Shown piece after piece: positions 26,150 to 40,000 of a stretch of DNA of 64,000 nt. The notes beneath the pieces were generated by a model, which was not told the origin of the DNA, made no database searches, and worked only from the letters and a program-made list of their open reading frames with translations. The stretch covers positions 124,001 through 188,000 of the forward strand of contig VTFK01000145.1 of assembly GCA_009617715.1 (NCBI GenBank). Direction: 5' to 3'. Source of the stretch: Plectrocnemia conspersa. Taxonomy: Eukaryota; Arthropoda; Insecta; Trichoptera; Polycentropodidae. The translations under genes were made by a program, and so were the position numbers. Positions within the stretch are counted from its first letter, which is position 1. Each line of letters starts with the position of its first letter.

Positions 26150-26810
26150 TGTATTTTTGACTTGACCTAATGAAAATTCTAAAACCGTAATTAGATTTAG
26201 AACTTTCATTAGGACAAGTTGGATTTAGTTTATTAGTGTAGGTTAGGTTTGGGTTTGACAGCAAATCTAATTTTCGCATATAATTTCACTAGCGCTTAAA
26301 TTATATTTTCTATTACTGGTGAAAATGTATTTGGACTCCACTAGTGAAAATATAACTTCACCGAAAAATACATATTCGCTTTAACATTTATACTATGCAT
26401 GTAAATAAATAATGATAAGTATGTAAATGTATATATTACTACGTATGGAAAAGTTTAAATCATACGACTTTACTAGCACCTGCAATATTATATTTTCATT
26501 GGTAAAAAAAAATATATATTTACCGGTGAAAATGTATTCCGATATAATTTCACTGAAATGACATATTTAAAAAATATTTTCGGAATAGGTGCAAGACTGT
26601 TTTAATCTGAAAAAAAAAAAAAACACTAAAAAAACCTGAGAATTTCTGGTTTAGAATCATTTTAGATTTTTCCAGAGGGGGGGTCAAATTTTTTTTTAAT
26701 ATTTTAATTTCATTAAAAATTTTAGTATTTCATTGAATGACATACATTTTTTTGGGCAAAAGTGGGAGCAAGTGTCTCTACATGCGCCTCCCCCCCCCCT
26801 CTAAATGCCG
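26150..26810 (-). repeat. Dispersed repeat family D, copy 2 (inverted)
   Basis: Positions 26150-26600 are the inverted copy of 18838-19256. The tail 26600-26810, with GAGAATTTCTGGTTTAGAAT, a poly-G run, TTTAATTTCATT and a poly-C run at about 26788-26799, matches 32930-33060. Within it, CTAATGAAAATTCTAAAAC near 26168 and its inverse near 26200 form a small hairpin. Confidence 0.75.
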
Positions 26811-28102
26811 TCCCTGTTATTCATAACTTTACGAATATATTGTAATATTTCATCGTTTATTATTTGCTATTGGAATATCTTAAAATATCGAATATTTTGA
26901 AACTCTAATGTGGATGCAATCAAAAAGTTTGCGCAATTCCAGGAACTATTTTGTCAAAATCCACAATGAAAACAACACATAAGATGTACTTAATTGAAAG
27001 CGCTTTACTTAATCAATACGCCTGTTTTTTATGTATATTTATTCATCGTTATAATACATAACGAGGCATTCATGCCTTCACATAATGGAACACACATTGC
27101 CGAGCGCATTGAATTTCATCATGGCTTATCTCTCTTGTGTTATTTTTTGTGCTCCTTATCGATATGTATTTATCACCTTCACTCAGCATCCTCCTCGTCC
27201 CTATCTTACACTCTTCTTACTGGCGTTTAAATAAAATGATTTATATTATCCCCTGGCGTGGCACTTGCCCCAATCAAACTTGTCCACTTCAAAAGGAAGT
27301 ACCTATTTGACCGTGCGTCAAATCATCATTATTACCGTCGTCGTACGTGCCAAAACGTCTTGTGACCGAACGCTTGTTTGGAAAGCCAAATAAATATACT
27401 ATTTAATTTTGTACATTATTCAGATTTATCGACTCGAAGAAATACTACATATGCATAGCGGTTCAGGATATTTAAATCAAATCATTATGCGATATGCTAT
27501 TTATGTACATGAGTCACTGACCAATTAACTTAGTCATTCTCGGACGGCCATAATTCACTGTATCGATTGCAGCACGTTCCTTAAAAAGTTTACATAGTCG
27601 CGAACGGACCGTGTCACTATCAATTAACAAGTTTTTATTGAAATTTATGACAGTCACTGACTGACTGACACCGCCGTTCCACTTATTGGCAAACCAATAG
27701 GCGTTGGGTTAATGAACGACACGAGCCCACACTTATTGTACTTTTGAAACTATGAAACTAACAACATATACAGGGTGGCCTAAAAATAACATTATCTTAA
27801 TTGAGCCGTTGTCGTATTTTGGAAGGCAAAAAAGAGTGCTTAACGTAATGTTAAAATATTAATATCGATTTCGTCATCGAACAATCGAGCCTCTACTGTA
27901 CATGAATATATTCCCATATAATACAGAGTTCACCAACGAGCCAAGCGTGTAAAATCGGTCATCCCATTACGATGTAATAACGATACCAGCGAACCCAAAA
28001 TCCACGTATCTTATTGTGTGCGATGACTCACTAAGCATATTTTGTAAAGACCAAATCCAATCTGATTCACTATACTAATATTATGTTTTATCATCTTTCC
28101 AG
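26811..28102. other. Upstream flank or intron of the meteorin-like gene
   Basis: No exon could be identified. The sequence from 27774, ACAGGGTGGCCTAAAAATAA, resembles the terminus of a DNA transposon, but no partner end was seen. The last bases, ATCTTTCCAG at 28093-28102, form a good splice acceptor for the first identified exon. Confidence 0.5.
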
Positions 28103-31100
28103 CGGATTAACAGCGGGTACTTCCAGAGGAGTGACTCCCGTCTACCTGCGATGCAGAGCTGGAAGACTCAACTGGCTGTATCCCAGAGGTGCCCTCAGGG
28201 TCATCCTGCGATTGCACAACTCCAACAAGAACTTCAAAGTGTGCGTTAAGATTCTATCAGACACTGACGACGAAGGGAGTAGAGACTTGGATCTTTATAA
28301 TGAAGACGAAGTGCTCGACTTCAGGGAAGATAGTTATGTGAGTGCTTTCGCTAAGTTCGGTTTGGACAAGAAGCCTCTAAAAGAAGAGCCTTTTCCCGCG
28401 AGGTTGTTCTTGGAGGGCGGTAGAGGATTAGTGCCCTTGTACGCTTCGGACGATGGAAGCGGTAAGAAGGTGAGGTGCTTCAGATCGAAGAACGGCCAAG
28501 CGGCCATTTATGTAGAGGCTACTCCCGACAATGGAGAGAAGAAGAGATCAGCACGTCTGCAATATGATCTGCAACCATTACCGGCAAAAGCTTACGACCC
28601 TGCTACTGAAGAGTGCAGACCCTGTACTGCTCAAGAGATCGCGCATGCTTTCTGCACTAGTGATTTAGGTAAGATATTCATTAATACAGTTTTTTTTTAA
28701 AATCGCTTCAATTAAAGCTAAGTTCAATTCCATTGAATTGATTTGACCCCAGTCTCGATCGCAATCGTTTAGAAATGCATCATCGATTTTTATGCAACGT
28801 GTGCGATTTCAAGTTCATTTTAATTAACTATTTTATCAAATACAATTCACTGAATTAAAACGATAAAATAAAGATCATTTCGGCTCATTAGTGCGGCATT
28901 TAGTCTGACTCCTTTGAAAGAACTAACATTCCGAAAAAAAGTTTCTCCTAGCCCCGAGCGACGATGCCTTATAGCGGATAATAAGCGTTTTTACGCATTT
29001 CGGGTTACGAAATCTTTAACATCATTAATATTGATGTATCATTTTTCGCCCATTATGCCATAAAAATATTTTAAGACACCCAAGAACAAAAAAAAACGGA
29101 GGTCCTTCTTCTTCATCCATACAACAAAGACCGGTCTTTCATATAAATTATTTATACATCAGGTGTAAAAATTGTGTGAACTAAAAATAGGTGTGCCAAA
29201 GTCGTGTATAAATGTGTGCTTTTTCTTCAACGGGGACACACTCGAGATATCTTTCGTTGGGTCTAAAGATAAAATCGATTCAATATTGTGAACAAATATT
29301 TACACGCGCCAGATAGGGAACGGCACTTGTGTGCGTTCCTCGTCATAAGACACATGAGGCAGTTAAAATCTGTTTCCTAATCGCCATTCAGCCCTGACTG
29401 TCTGCGACCTTTTTTTATCGCGGGGTTATGAGCAGGGGGAAATATATATAATTTAGGGTTGTAAACATACTTTATTTATGGTCTTTTTTGGTTGCTTCCC
29501 TAAACTCGAGAGCTCACCCTCTACCTGCCACGGTAAAGATCATGTGTGTTGAATGCGACCCATTTTTTTTTTTTGTAAAATTGCTTGATTTGTATAAATA
29601 AGGTAATTTGGCGCTGTTTACTGAATTGATTTACATACTTACATAAGGAATGTGTGATCAATTATTTACTAACTGTAAAAAAATCCTGAATATTAAATGT
29701 TTTATAATTTCACTGTGAATTATATGATCGATCTCATAAATGCTGTTAACTCTTTTTCTACTCTGTTAAAGATCGGCCATGCAATTTTAAGACGCAAAAT
29801 TTGTCTTTAATAGTTCATGGGACTACATTTAAATGCGCCATTTTATTTGCATTTTTAATATATTATATATCATTACTAATCTTAAATAGACACAAAAAAC
29901 TCCCTAATGTGCGGGTATACATTTTCCGTGAGATAGATCTTTTAAGAAGATATAATTCTGAATTCATGGGCTATATTTAAATGTGCTACTTACTCAATGC
30001 CACAAATTATTATAAGTTTAGACCGAAAATATTTATTCAAAAAATAAAATAAAATTATGGTTGTTGGAATGGTGACCGGATTATTGCGCAAACGAAAATT
30101 GCGCACAAGAAGATTCCACACAGTGAAAATCTGAACATTTTTATATATTTTCATTATTTTACTTTTAATTCTAACTGCTTTATATTTTTCTTTATTTTCA
30201 AGCAAGTGTATCTTAACGATGTTAATCACTAATATAATTGTAAAATATTTTTAAAACATGGTATTTTCAAATGAAAATCATATTAACATCTGTTATATAT
30301 ATATAGACATTTTTTTAATATATAGTAGACCCCCCAAAAACACGGTAAATTGGGGACGTGCTATTTGGACGCGTGTAGTTAGGGGACTAAAAAATATTCA
30401 TGTATTTTTTGCAATACGTGCGAACAGATTAGGCGGGTGTAGTGAGATATCATTCTTTTGGCTCGCACACACATAAAGTAAAGGGAATCTAAATAGCACG
30501 TCCCCAATTTACCGTGTTATTGGGGGGTCTTCTGTATATATATTGACGTATTCTTATATATACATGTGTGTATATTTATTTACATCTGTATATGATCAGA
30601 ATTATTGCTATTTGAAATATTAGCTGTGGGTAGTTTTCATTTGCGCAATAATCAACGAACCGCTGGAATATCAGTAAATTTGTTAAGATTTAATTATCTA
30701 GCCGTCGAATATCAAGAAAAATATACAGAAATAAATGCCTTTTCATCTCATTTATAATTCACCATATTGAGAACAGCTATACATTAGTTTAATTATCTTA
30801 TTTAAATCATTAAGTACTAAAAATATATTCAAAAAAAAAATTTAAAACCCAAAGTTGAGCGTTCGGTATTCACACACACTCGCTAGCTGCGGTACCTCAC
30901 GATAGTAAGATACCGACAGCTAGTTATTTAGGCAATAAAATTGCAAATAAGATCAAATAGATTGCTCTTTATCTTTTAAAAAATTAGCAGTTTCCCAGTT
31001 AATTTTTATTTTATTGTTACCAAAGTACAACAAGCGTATGAACCATATTTATTATATTTTAATAAATATGTTTAATCACTTGAAGTGCACACATTGTAAA

Positions 31101-33939
31101 TTATCTTAGTTGAATGTTTGTTTTACTTCATATATTTTTTAACCAAAACCAGAAACTCGTGATACGTATCAGGAATAATCTAACATCCCTGTCGAGACTT
31201 ATGAAGCATAACTCTCTTGAAAATTAGGGTAACTTTTTCCCCATCTTGAGCTTTTAGTGGCACAAGTGATCGCCCACCCATTTTCAACGATAATTTTACA
31301 ACGTTTATCATATTCATAACTCCTTAAGAAATAACATATGGTCAAGAAAAAATACAACAGGACATTTTTAAACATTAAGAATTACGTCTCATATTGTGAA
31401 GCTGATCCTTGATTTATGCTAAGAGATTCTGTTGTCAACATTTGCTTTCGTGTTCGCTTGTTGAGCACGTTCCGACCCACGCTCGAATTTTTTTACAAAG
31501 ACACGTTTTTTGCTCATATTCTTCCCGACGATTCGATTCGGTGACTGAAAAGTTATCATCTTTTTAGCTTTAGAGTCAATTCGTTTCCTCGCAATGTGCT
31601 TTAGACTTATCGTGATCTATTGGGTGCATTAATGGACGTCTAAAGATTAGACTTGTCGGGAGGTCACGATATTTTTGAAGATAATTCCGTGGAGCTATCG
31701 CCATTTTGACCCTTTCGTGATGTGGGTGGTTTTTTTTTGTTTAACAGCTCCTCTCGAAAATGGAAGCTTTCCATTGGTCGCTGGTGTGTTTGCTCGTCTT
31801 GATTGCCTCTGAGACTTCTTTACTGAACAAATATCTCAGGAGTGGTTCGTGTCTGACGATATGCTTCTTCTGAAAACGATTGTTTGACCACTGGCTCTCA
31901 TTTATATAGTAAATATGGCTCAAAATGTGCGTGGGCACGTATGTACCATTTAATCTTCAACTGAAGAACTACCGAGCCAAACATACATATATATTTCTTA
32001 AATCTCTAAAAAAATGTTTAAAAATGAAAACAATATAATTTTTTATAGTAGTTTAGATCGTGTCTTTTAATGTCAATTCTGAATGGACCAAAGTCAATAT
32101 CTTCTAATTTGGCCCTCAGATCACAATCCAAGCACCTTGATTTGCTTTTTGATCTGACTTCTTCTAATTTAATAAACAATTTAAATAACTATAATTATAA
32201 ATGCAAAATCATTACGATTATTCTTTAAATGTATTAAAATATGCCGTCGAGTGTTCAATGTTCTAAATTAATATTAAAAAATAAATAAAAAATTATCCCT
32301 GCGCGGCCTGATAATGAGTCTTGCTTAAAATTATGCTAAACTCGAACCAGAAAGTGTAAATATGGTCAAGTAGCTCTTACAATGAAGTAGTGAGTCTAAT
32401 TTATTGTAATAAGTACATCTGTTGAATTTAAAATCACTAATGCCTTAAACTCGACGCCATTTCAACTTTTTCCTGGGGGGAAGGGGGGGGAGCAAACGTT
32501 CGGCAGTGAGTGGTAATTTTTTTAATATCTCGATTTCATAGTATTTCATTAAATGCCATGCATTTTTATGGCCAAATTCAAGGGTGACTCTGTTTAGAAT
32601 CCACGTCAAAAGCAATGAAATCGTGCCGTCGCAGTGGAAACGCTCGGTTATCTAGCGTTCATATTAAGACTTTTTATAACAATATTACGACTTAAAAATA
32701 AGCGAGAATCGAATGAAGCATATCTAAACCGAATTTTATAAAGTTCATTTATATAATTTTACTAGCACCTGCCAGATTAATTATATTTTCACTGGTAAAA
32801 ATATACTTATATCTAACGGATAAAATCTATTCCGATATGATTTCACTGAAATGAAATACATATTTAAAAAAATATTTTCAGGATAGATTCGAAACTGCTT
32901 TTTTTAGATTATCTTTGAAGGATAACCCGAGAATTTCTGGTTTAGAATCATGGACGTCATTTCAGCTTTTTACAGGGAGGGGGGAAAAAATTGGCCAGTC
33001 AGTGGTCGGTTTTTTAATATTTCGATTTCATAAAGATTCATAGTATTTTATTTTCTGGCCAAATTCACCTACACATCCCTGCTTGAACTATTTTTTTAAA
33101 ATATTAACCATTTCTAACTTCAACTTGATTCAAGTCAGGTGTTCTTTGAGTAAATATTTTGTTAATAAATTTATCGAACAGGATGTGTATTCTAACAGAT
33201 AACAATATTTTCAAAAAGCATTCGCCCTTTTTATCCTATAACAAACGAAAAACACTTCTAGTTAATTTCGACTCGCATAGCAAACAAAATGTGACGATTA
33301 ACCTTTTTCTCTTTATTTGAAGACTGATAACATCGAGGGCGTCTAAAATGTTGATTTTGACGATTGTCGGACTCTCTCTTGTTTGCTCTTCAACATATTT
33401 GACGCAGGAAACTGATATCGCTCAACAAACATTTTTTTCTTGTTACAGTAACCAGAGGAGTCATCGTCGGGATGCGAGATAGAAGCGAGCTGGATACGTC
33501 GGAGCTGACCATTCAGATCACCAAGTTGATCCGGTACATCACACCTGACGGTCATACGTATACGGCTGACACGGGAGCTCCTCACAACAACTCTTCAGAG
33601 TATCAACGGATTAAGAACTTGTTCCATTTGGACAGTGACGAGTTGATCGGTGGACCTTTTCACGGTGTAAACGGTGTGACTGATCCCGGTTTCGTTGAAA
33701 ATCAGATCAGTAGAAGCAGAGAGAAACGGTGGGACAGCGGTGAAGTTAAAACTTGGTACGCTAGAGTGCAAGCTAACGCTCAGTGCGGTGTAGCGTCTGG
33801 TTCTGGTGAATTTTTGATTGCCGCTAGAAGAAAGTTAGGCACTCTATCCTTGGCTTGTGCTCCAAGGATGTCGGACTGGAATTCTCTAGTGAAGAAGATC
33901 AACGAAGAAGGAACAGCACATTGCTTATTAACGACGTAA
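28103..33939 (+). CDS. Meteorin/meteorin-like secreted protein (3' part, two exons)
   Basis: Exons are 28103-28668 and 33449-33939, joined across a 4.8-kb intron with good GT-AG sites and matching phase. The 5' exon with start codon and signal peptide was not found; the first visible base completes a codon from upstream, and 351 full residues follow to the TAA. The order GLTAGTSRGVTPVYLRC, WLYPRGALRV, ECRPC, CTSDLVTRG, QCGV and LACAP is that of the meteorin family. These are small secreted cysteine-rich proteins known in vertebrates as neurotrophic (METRN) and metabolic (METRNL) factors; the role in insects is not established. Nine cysteines are visible; an even number, as expected for disulphides, would need one more in the missing exon. 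The protein is somewhat longer than vertebrate members. An AATAAA lies at 33969. The next gene, TEX2, is convergent. Confidence 0.9.
30323..30534. mobile_element. MITE with 44-bp class inverted repeats, pogo/Tc1-mariner type
   Basis: This 212-bp element lies inside the meteorin-like intron. Its ends are near-perfect inverted repeats: (T/C)AG(T/A)AGACCCCCCAA, then ACACGGTAAATTGGGG and ACGTGCTATTT on each side, with only a few mismatches. It is flanked by TA on both sides (30321-30322 and 30535-30536). TA duplication and a CAG start fit pogo/Tigger-derived MITEs. It has no coding capacity. The good match of the ends suggests that it is fairly young. Confidence 0.85.
30841..30923 (+). mobile_element. 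Helitron-like 3' terminus, copy 2
   Basis: This is the same layout as 15005-15087: AAAACCCAAAGTTGAG, CACACACTCGCTAGCT, then a palindrome with a GATA loop at 30901-30904, ending GACAGCTAG followed by T. The right arm has three changes, so the hairpin is weaker than in copy 1. Confidence 0.5.
30924..32439. other. Anonymous part of the meteorin-like intron
   Basis: It is AT-rich, with a GC-richer patch at about 31430-31900. No exon, RNA gene or repeat could be supported here. Confidence 0.5.
32440..33085 (-). repeat. Composite of repeat families C and D in the meteorin-like intron
   Basis: Positions 32440-32670 match family C (TTTAATATCTCGATTTCAT, GCCAAATTCAAGGGTGACTC, then the inverse of 9578-9655). 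Positions 32745-32910 match the inverted family D copy at 26480-26600 (ACTAGCACCTGC, TTTCACTGAAATGA, AAATATTTTC). The tail 32930-33085 repeats the poly-G, TTTCGATTTCAT and GGCCAAATTCA parts. A run of G with two A lies at 32475-32490. This suggests that C and D are modules of one larger element. Confidence 0.65.
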
Positions 33940-36900
33940 CGTTAAAGTTTAACTTAGTTTGTATAAAAAATAAAATGATCGGCTTTGTACTATATATTTT
34001 ACGTTAGTATATCGTCCAAAGGACATGCAACTGTTATTGTAAAAGTGAGATCAAAGTTTGTTTATAAAATACTTTTTTTAAAGCTGAACAAATGTAAATA
34101 AATATTTTTATTATATGATATCAATTTAAAACACATTTTGTAATTATCTTTCCAATTACTATCAATATTCTTTTTATACATGTATGTATTTATTTTTGTG
34201 AATTCTAAGTGCCAAACATACTTTTTATTCTTTGACTTATTTGTTCGATTCTGGTATTTGTTTTGTAAAAGCCAAAATATTTTTTTCATGTTCTTACATT
34301 ATTTTATTTATTCACGTTCCTAACATAATTGTGTATATTTGTATTTATTTTACTGTACGGTTTTTGATACATATGTATATATAAATTAATATTAATACCA
34401 CCTATGCGTTTGATCTCATTGGTACGCGTTAATCACGTATGTGTACATATGTATTTGTTTTGATAGTAATTAAAAATGTTATTTGATCGGTTTTTATACA
34501 ATCATTTCCATTAGATTACGTTTAAATTGTATATAGCTTATTGTAACAGTCAATGTTTTCAATGAAATATGTTTAGCGTTTGTTGTCATTATATTTGAAT
34601 CAATTTTATATCATATAAATGAAGATTATTCGAACAAACATCTATAAATCCAAATCTTTAATAAAATACTGGATTTATCGACTTTTGTTCCATAGCTCTT
34701 CAAATTATTAAAAAAAACTATATCGATTATGTAGTTTGAAATGCCTTAAATTGTGATATGTAAATAAAAAATGTGTTTCATAGAGTTTATATGTATTTTA
34801 ATAATGTAAATAATTTCATATAAAATATATAAAAATGAAAATTTATGCAAATCGTTTCATTCTTCATCCTAAATGTGTCTCTCAAATTTAGCAAATTGGA
34901 TGGTGATTTACATCGATGATTATGGGTGAGGCTCGATTGATAGACGTATTCAAAAGGTTCCTAGAAGGGTTTCAAATTGATCTATTTATGATCAATTTGC
35001 ATATATTATGTCAATATGTGCTATTTCTTATTTTATAAATGAGCATCTATAAATAAATAAAAAACACTTCAAAAGTTTATTTATTTATAATATGAACAAA
35101 ACAAGTTTTGATAAATCACATTATTTTAATACAACATTTATTAGTGAATAATTTTCTTATGGAATTTAAGATTCAGTCATAGTGATGATAAATAGTTTTA
35201 TTTACTTCTTGCATATAATAAAATTATAAAACAAATAAAAACACATTTTTCTCCAAACGTAGAATTATTACAAAATTAAAGTATGTAAAAAAGACAGAAT
35301 TAAAAATTATTCCTCAATATCATAAGAAGAGTTTCTATATATTTTCGATCCTATTGATCGAATGGTTACAAAAAAACTACTCATCTACACATTCATGAAT
35401 ATTGTCAATATTTATTATCTTTAATCGATATACGATTCTAAGTATTGTGTATTGTAATATTATTAATGAGAAAAATCAAATAAACCTCTTATATTATTAC
35501 TGGAAGAAAATGTAAATTGGAAGATGTATAAATAAAAAACATTTGGCAAGACAAAGAGAACATTAAAATTCCCATATTGGATATAAATATTTATAAAAGT
35601 ATTACATATTTATAACAAAAAATAATAACTTTGCAATTGCGTGATAAATATTTATTTATTCACAAGCTCTATTGACGCTAAGTGCTAATTAAACATTCAC
35701 AAGCTTTCCATTTAGATTTGCATTGATATATAAAATGCACACATGAATTAACATAATACTATTTTTACGGTATCTATTCATAATACTATATCTAAAAGAA
35801 TAAACAATAAATAAAAATGTGTATTTTATAACTTTGGTACAGCAAATACTTATAGTAATAATTTGATTTTTATACTATAATAAAATTAAAAGTTCTAAAT
35901 TATGTCAAGTTATTCAATAAGACGAAATTATATTGTAATGAAAATAACCACCCTGCCATAATGATATCACATAGTAATTTTTTATAATATTAAAAAATAT
36001 TAGTATGTTTTTTTTATTAACGAACAAAAATAATCTATCAATATAATATTTATATTTAACATTTATGTATTTTTTAATAAGCTCTAATTAATAGGTTATC
36101 TATTCAAATTTGCTTTTAGCATTAAATCAGCAAAAAAATATGTTCAATAAGAACTGAAAAGAATGCAAGTATGAATTAAGTACATAGTTTCATTAAAAAA
36201 CCATTTCACTTCACACACCTCGCCATGTCTCACAATTTTCCAGTCTTGACGCCAAGTCCTTTCTATCACAATTTAATAATGGTACATCATAAATTTGTAT
36301 AAAAATTATGTTTAATATTTCAAGAAAGTAGACAATTTCTTATTAAACGAAACAATGTTATCAAATACACAAAGTAATACTCTGATCATGGCTATAAACA
36401 CATAAAAAATTTATGACACATCAAATCAATTGGCACTCAAAATTTTCCAACGTCATGATTTTGATTTCACTTTTATATTATTCATATAAAAATTTGGAAT
36501 GATACAATTTGATTTTTTCTTTTGAAGAATCAAAGAACAAACTAAAATAAATTTATAGCACTTCTACTTAATAACTTTCATTATACCTCACATCACACAT
36601 TCATAATTTTTTTTTAATACATAGTGTGAATGCACTTTGTTGATATTATATTAAATATATTGTCAGTGCAATATTAAATAGAGAGAACCAAAAGATTACA
36701 AATTGTAATTGAGAAGAAATAATATCACAATTTTAATAAAAAATTACTATCACTAAATTATAAAAAAATAATATACAAGTTCAGTTGGTAACACTGTCAA
36801 ACAGTAAAAACAATTTAAGATCATGTATGGTACGAAAATATAACATATAGCAGAATAAAAAAGAATTTAATAACCGCATTACAATCATCAGTGGTACCAA

Positions 36901-37057
36901 CATAATCAGATTAAAAAATATCCCCTTTTAACTTACAACGAAACAAATTTAAAATTAAGAAAAAAATAAACAATGAAAAAACTTGAGCAACTATATAAAT
37001 CGACAGCAAAATATATATTTTTTTACGTACAACATTTATTATAAATAATTTAAAAAA
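33940..37057. other. AT-rich spacer between convergent genes
   Basis: It holds the 3' untranslated regions of the meteorin-like gene (AATAAA at 33969; further AATAAA motifs near 34660) and of TEX2 (AATAAA on the - strand at 37040-37035). Open frames here are short and of low complexity. No gene or repeat was recognised. Confidence 0.6.
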
Positions 37058-40000
37058 TTATTCTATATTTGGAGGAATCATAAAATCTAAGTGTATATCT
37101 TCCATATTTGGTAGTACGAGAAGTTTCTCAAACTCTGTGCATAGTTTTTTTTCAATCCAACTAGTAATCACAGCAAAATTCATAACGCGAGATCCGACAA
37201 TCGGCTTCGTCCTTAGCAGCAACTGAGGATTCCCACGAAAACTGAAACAATTTTTATAATAAGCATGAATTAAAATCTTGAAAAATTCTATCCAATATAT
37301 AAACAATAACTTACCCAAACCACATACGATCAGAAGGAGGAGGAGGCATATTGATTGTAAGACAACCGAATAACCCGTAAAGCTCGACACTTAATTTTAA
37401 ATCAGTATTTGAGACTCCTTCCATTGCCCGCTTCACATATCGGTACTCAGACACCTAAAATTTGAATTGAATTAGTATTAATAACACTGAAGAATAGATG
37501 AAAGAAATGTGAACGAAAATAATATTGAAATAATTGATAGCTTACATATTGGAAGAGGTTACTGGCTGCAATCTTATCGACGACTTTTAATATCTTTTTA
37601 GTGGAAGAACCTCCTTGATTATTAGCAGGAAGAATCGGTGCATCAGTATCGCTATTAAATAAGCCGTTTTTAAAGCATACACTAAATTTAAAAATTCTAC
37701 ATCAATACTTACATTTGCAAATGTGTTGGTAAAGATTGAACAATTACAGCTTCGTCTTCAGAACTGCTTTCAGCTGTATCATCCAAATCTGAATGATAAA
37801 CGGCATGAAATGTTTCAAAGTTTATTTTATCTACTTCTTTATCATCTGTTGTAGTATCACCAACATTCTCTTCTATAAAAAATATATATTAATAATGTAG
37901 AACTCGCAACTATTAAACATTTCCATACTCTTATCAACGAGACTCATCAAGTTCAGCTTTGTAGTCAAGGTCATTGTGACTCGTCCGTTATACGATACAT
38001 GCAAATCTACCCATAAACCTTGACTATTAATGGTCGGAAAAGCGTTTGAGAATTGTGGAGCTTCGTTTGAAAATTCAAGTGCAGTTACAACTAACGGACC
38101 CATGAAATTAGGTAGCTAAAGAATATAAAAAAATACAAGTAAAAAAACAGTATTTTTAAGTGATCAATTTTAAATTTATACCTTCAGACTATTGAGCTTT
38201 TTTTGAATCCTTTCTTGAAGCATAGTCACCCAAGTTTTATTTCTAAAGGTATCGTAAATGACTCTTCCTAATATAGCGTTGAACCACATTATTCCCCTAG
38301 AAGGTTTTATAGTACCTTCAGAACTCGGCTATAAAAACAACACATAAAAACGATATTCATTAATTACTAAACTAAACTTAAATATGTAAGTCTGTGAGTA
38401 ATTATCATGTGGGCTTTCACACATGAAGTTAGCCGCGAAAACAATAACAATTAATTTATTGGTTTTAAACTTAGCTAAAATTATTTATAGCTTATTTATG
38501 TTAATAATACTTATCGCTCGATTTTTTTTACGAAATGGAGGCCTAGAACGAAATTTGTAATAAAACAAGTACTTTTTAACGTTTCTTTAACTTATAAAGT
38601 AAATGAACAAAATCTTCAGCGACATACGTGCTCTCCAAAAAGCAACTCAAATTACATTGCATGGGCAGTGGGAGAGGTTCCAGATGTAGGTCAAGTGCAA
38701 GAAGCGAGAGAAGTTAACCCATGCGTTAGATTTAGAGAATTAAAAAAAAAAAGTTTTTTTTAACCGCTTAAATCCAGGGATAACTGTATGTCTGTAATTG
38801 TATAACTTACAATCCAATTTTGTAAATAGATTAATACTTAATAATGATCAATAAAATTGAATTATCTATGATTCAACGGGTACGGTATTAATATATTATT
38901 AACACAATAAACAACCTCCATAATATCCTTCATGTATCGCCAAAAATCAGTCTCTTGCTTAGGAACAAACGTCCCGGCGAGCAACGATTGTTTTGATTTC
39001 CCCTCAGGAGTATACAAAACTGACGGCAATTCATTATTTCCGGCCTTCTTATCAGATTTGACACTTCCCATTTGAACTTTGGATTCGGTCTGTGTATTGG
39101 ATTTAGAAATATCATCTTCTTTATCGACACTTTCACTTATAATACCGGAATCGTTGCTTTTGCTCTGTTTCAAAGACTCAGCTTCGATAGCTGCTTGCAA
39201 TCTTCGAAACCTGAAATTATAATATAAATGAAATCACAGCATAAAATAGATTGCGCATTATAAATTTAGTATACCATTCATCTTTTTCTCTTCCAGTACG
39301 CCCGAAAAGATATAGAACAATAGGTTCATCCGCTTTGAGATTTAAGTCATCTTTAGACCACGAGCTACTCAACAGGTCTGTTTCTGAAGCAATCTGAATA
39401 TTCTAAAAGTGTAATTTTACAATAAATGCCCAAATAAAGCAATATTATATAAAAACTCTTACATTTTCATTATCTTGAACTTTAACGTAATTAAAATTCT
39501 CTTCATTTGCTACTTTAGAATTGTTAATATCTATCGGTGCACTTGCTGGCGTTTCCTTAATCTTGACATCTACGCTAGAGGTTTTTTGTTCAATTATACC
39601 ACATTCAGTTTTTGAAAAGAGGGTATCTTTAACTTTCATCTTGAATGGTTTTGAAGGCGTCTTAGTGAGTTCGATCGGCGCTTCTTCAACATTGACACAT
39701 CCAACTGGTCTATAAGAACAAATTATATATTAAAAGGTTTACTAGTTAATACCAATATTCTGAAAAACATACTTTTCTTGAACAATTTCTTGTGTAGTAA
39801 CATCATCTTTAGATTGGATCGAAACGTTCGACTCTTCAGGTTCTTTAAAGCTTGATTTAGCATTAAAGATAGTAACTTTCGATTTATCTTTCAGTGTAAT
39901 ACAAACAGGATATTTTTTACTCCAATGCCTTAAAAATATATACATTAAAATTCAATCTGAATTGTTCAATACGCATTTATTAAAAGGAATACCTCTTTTT

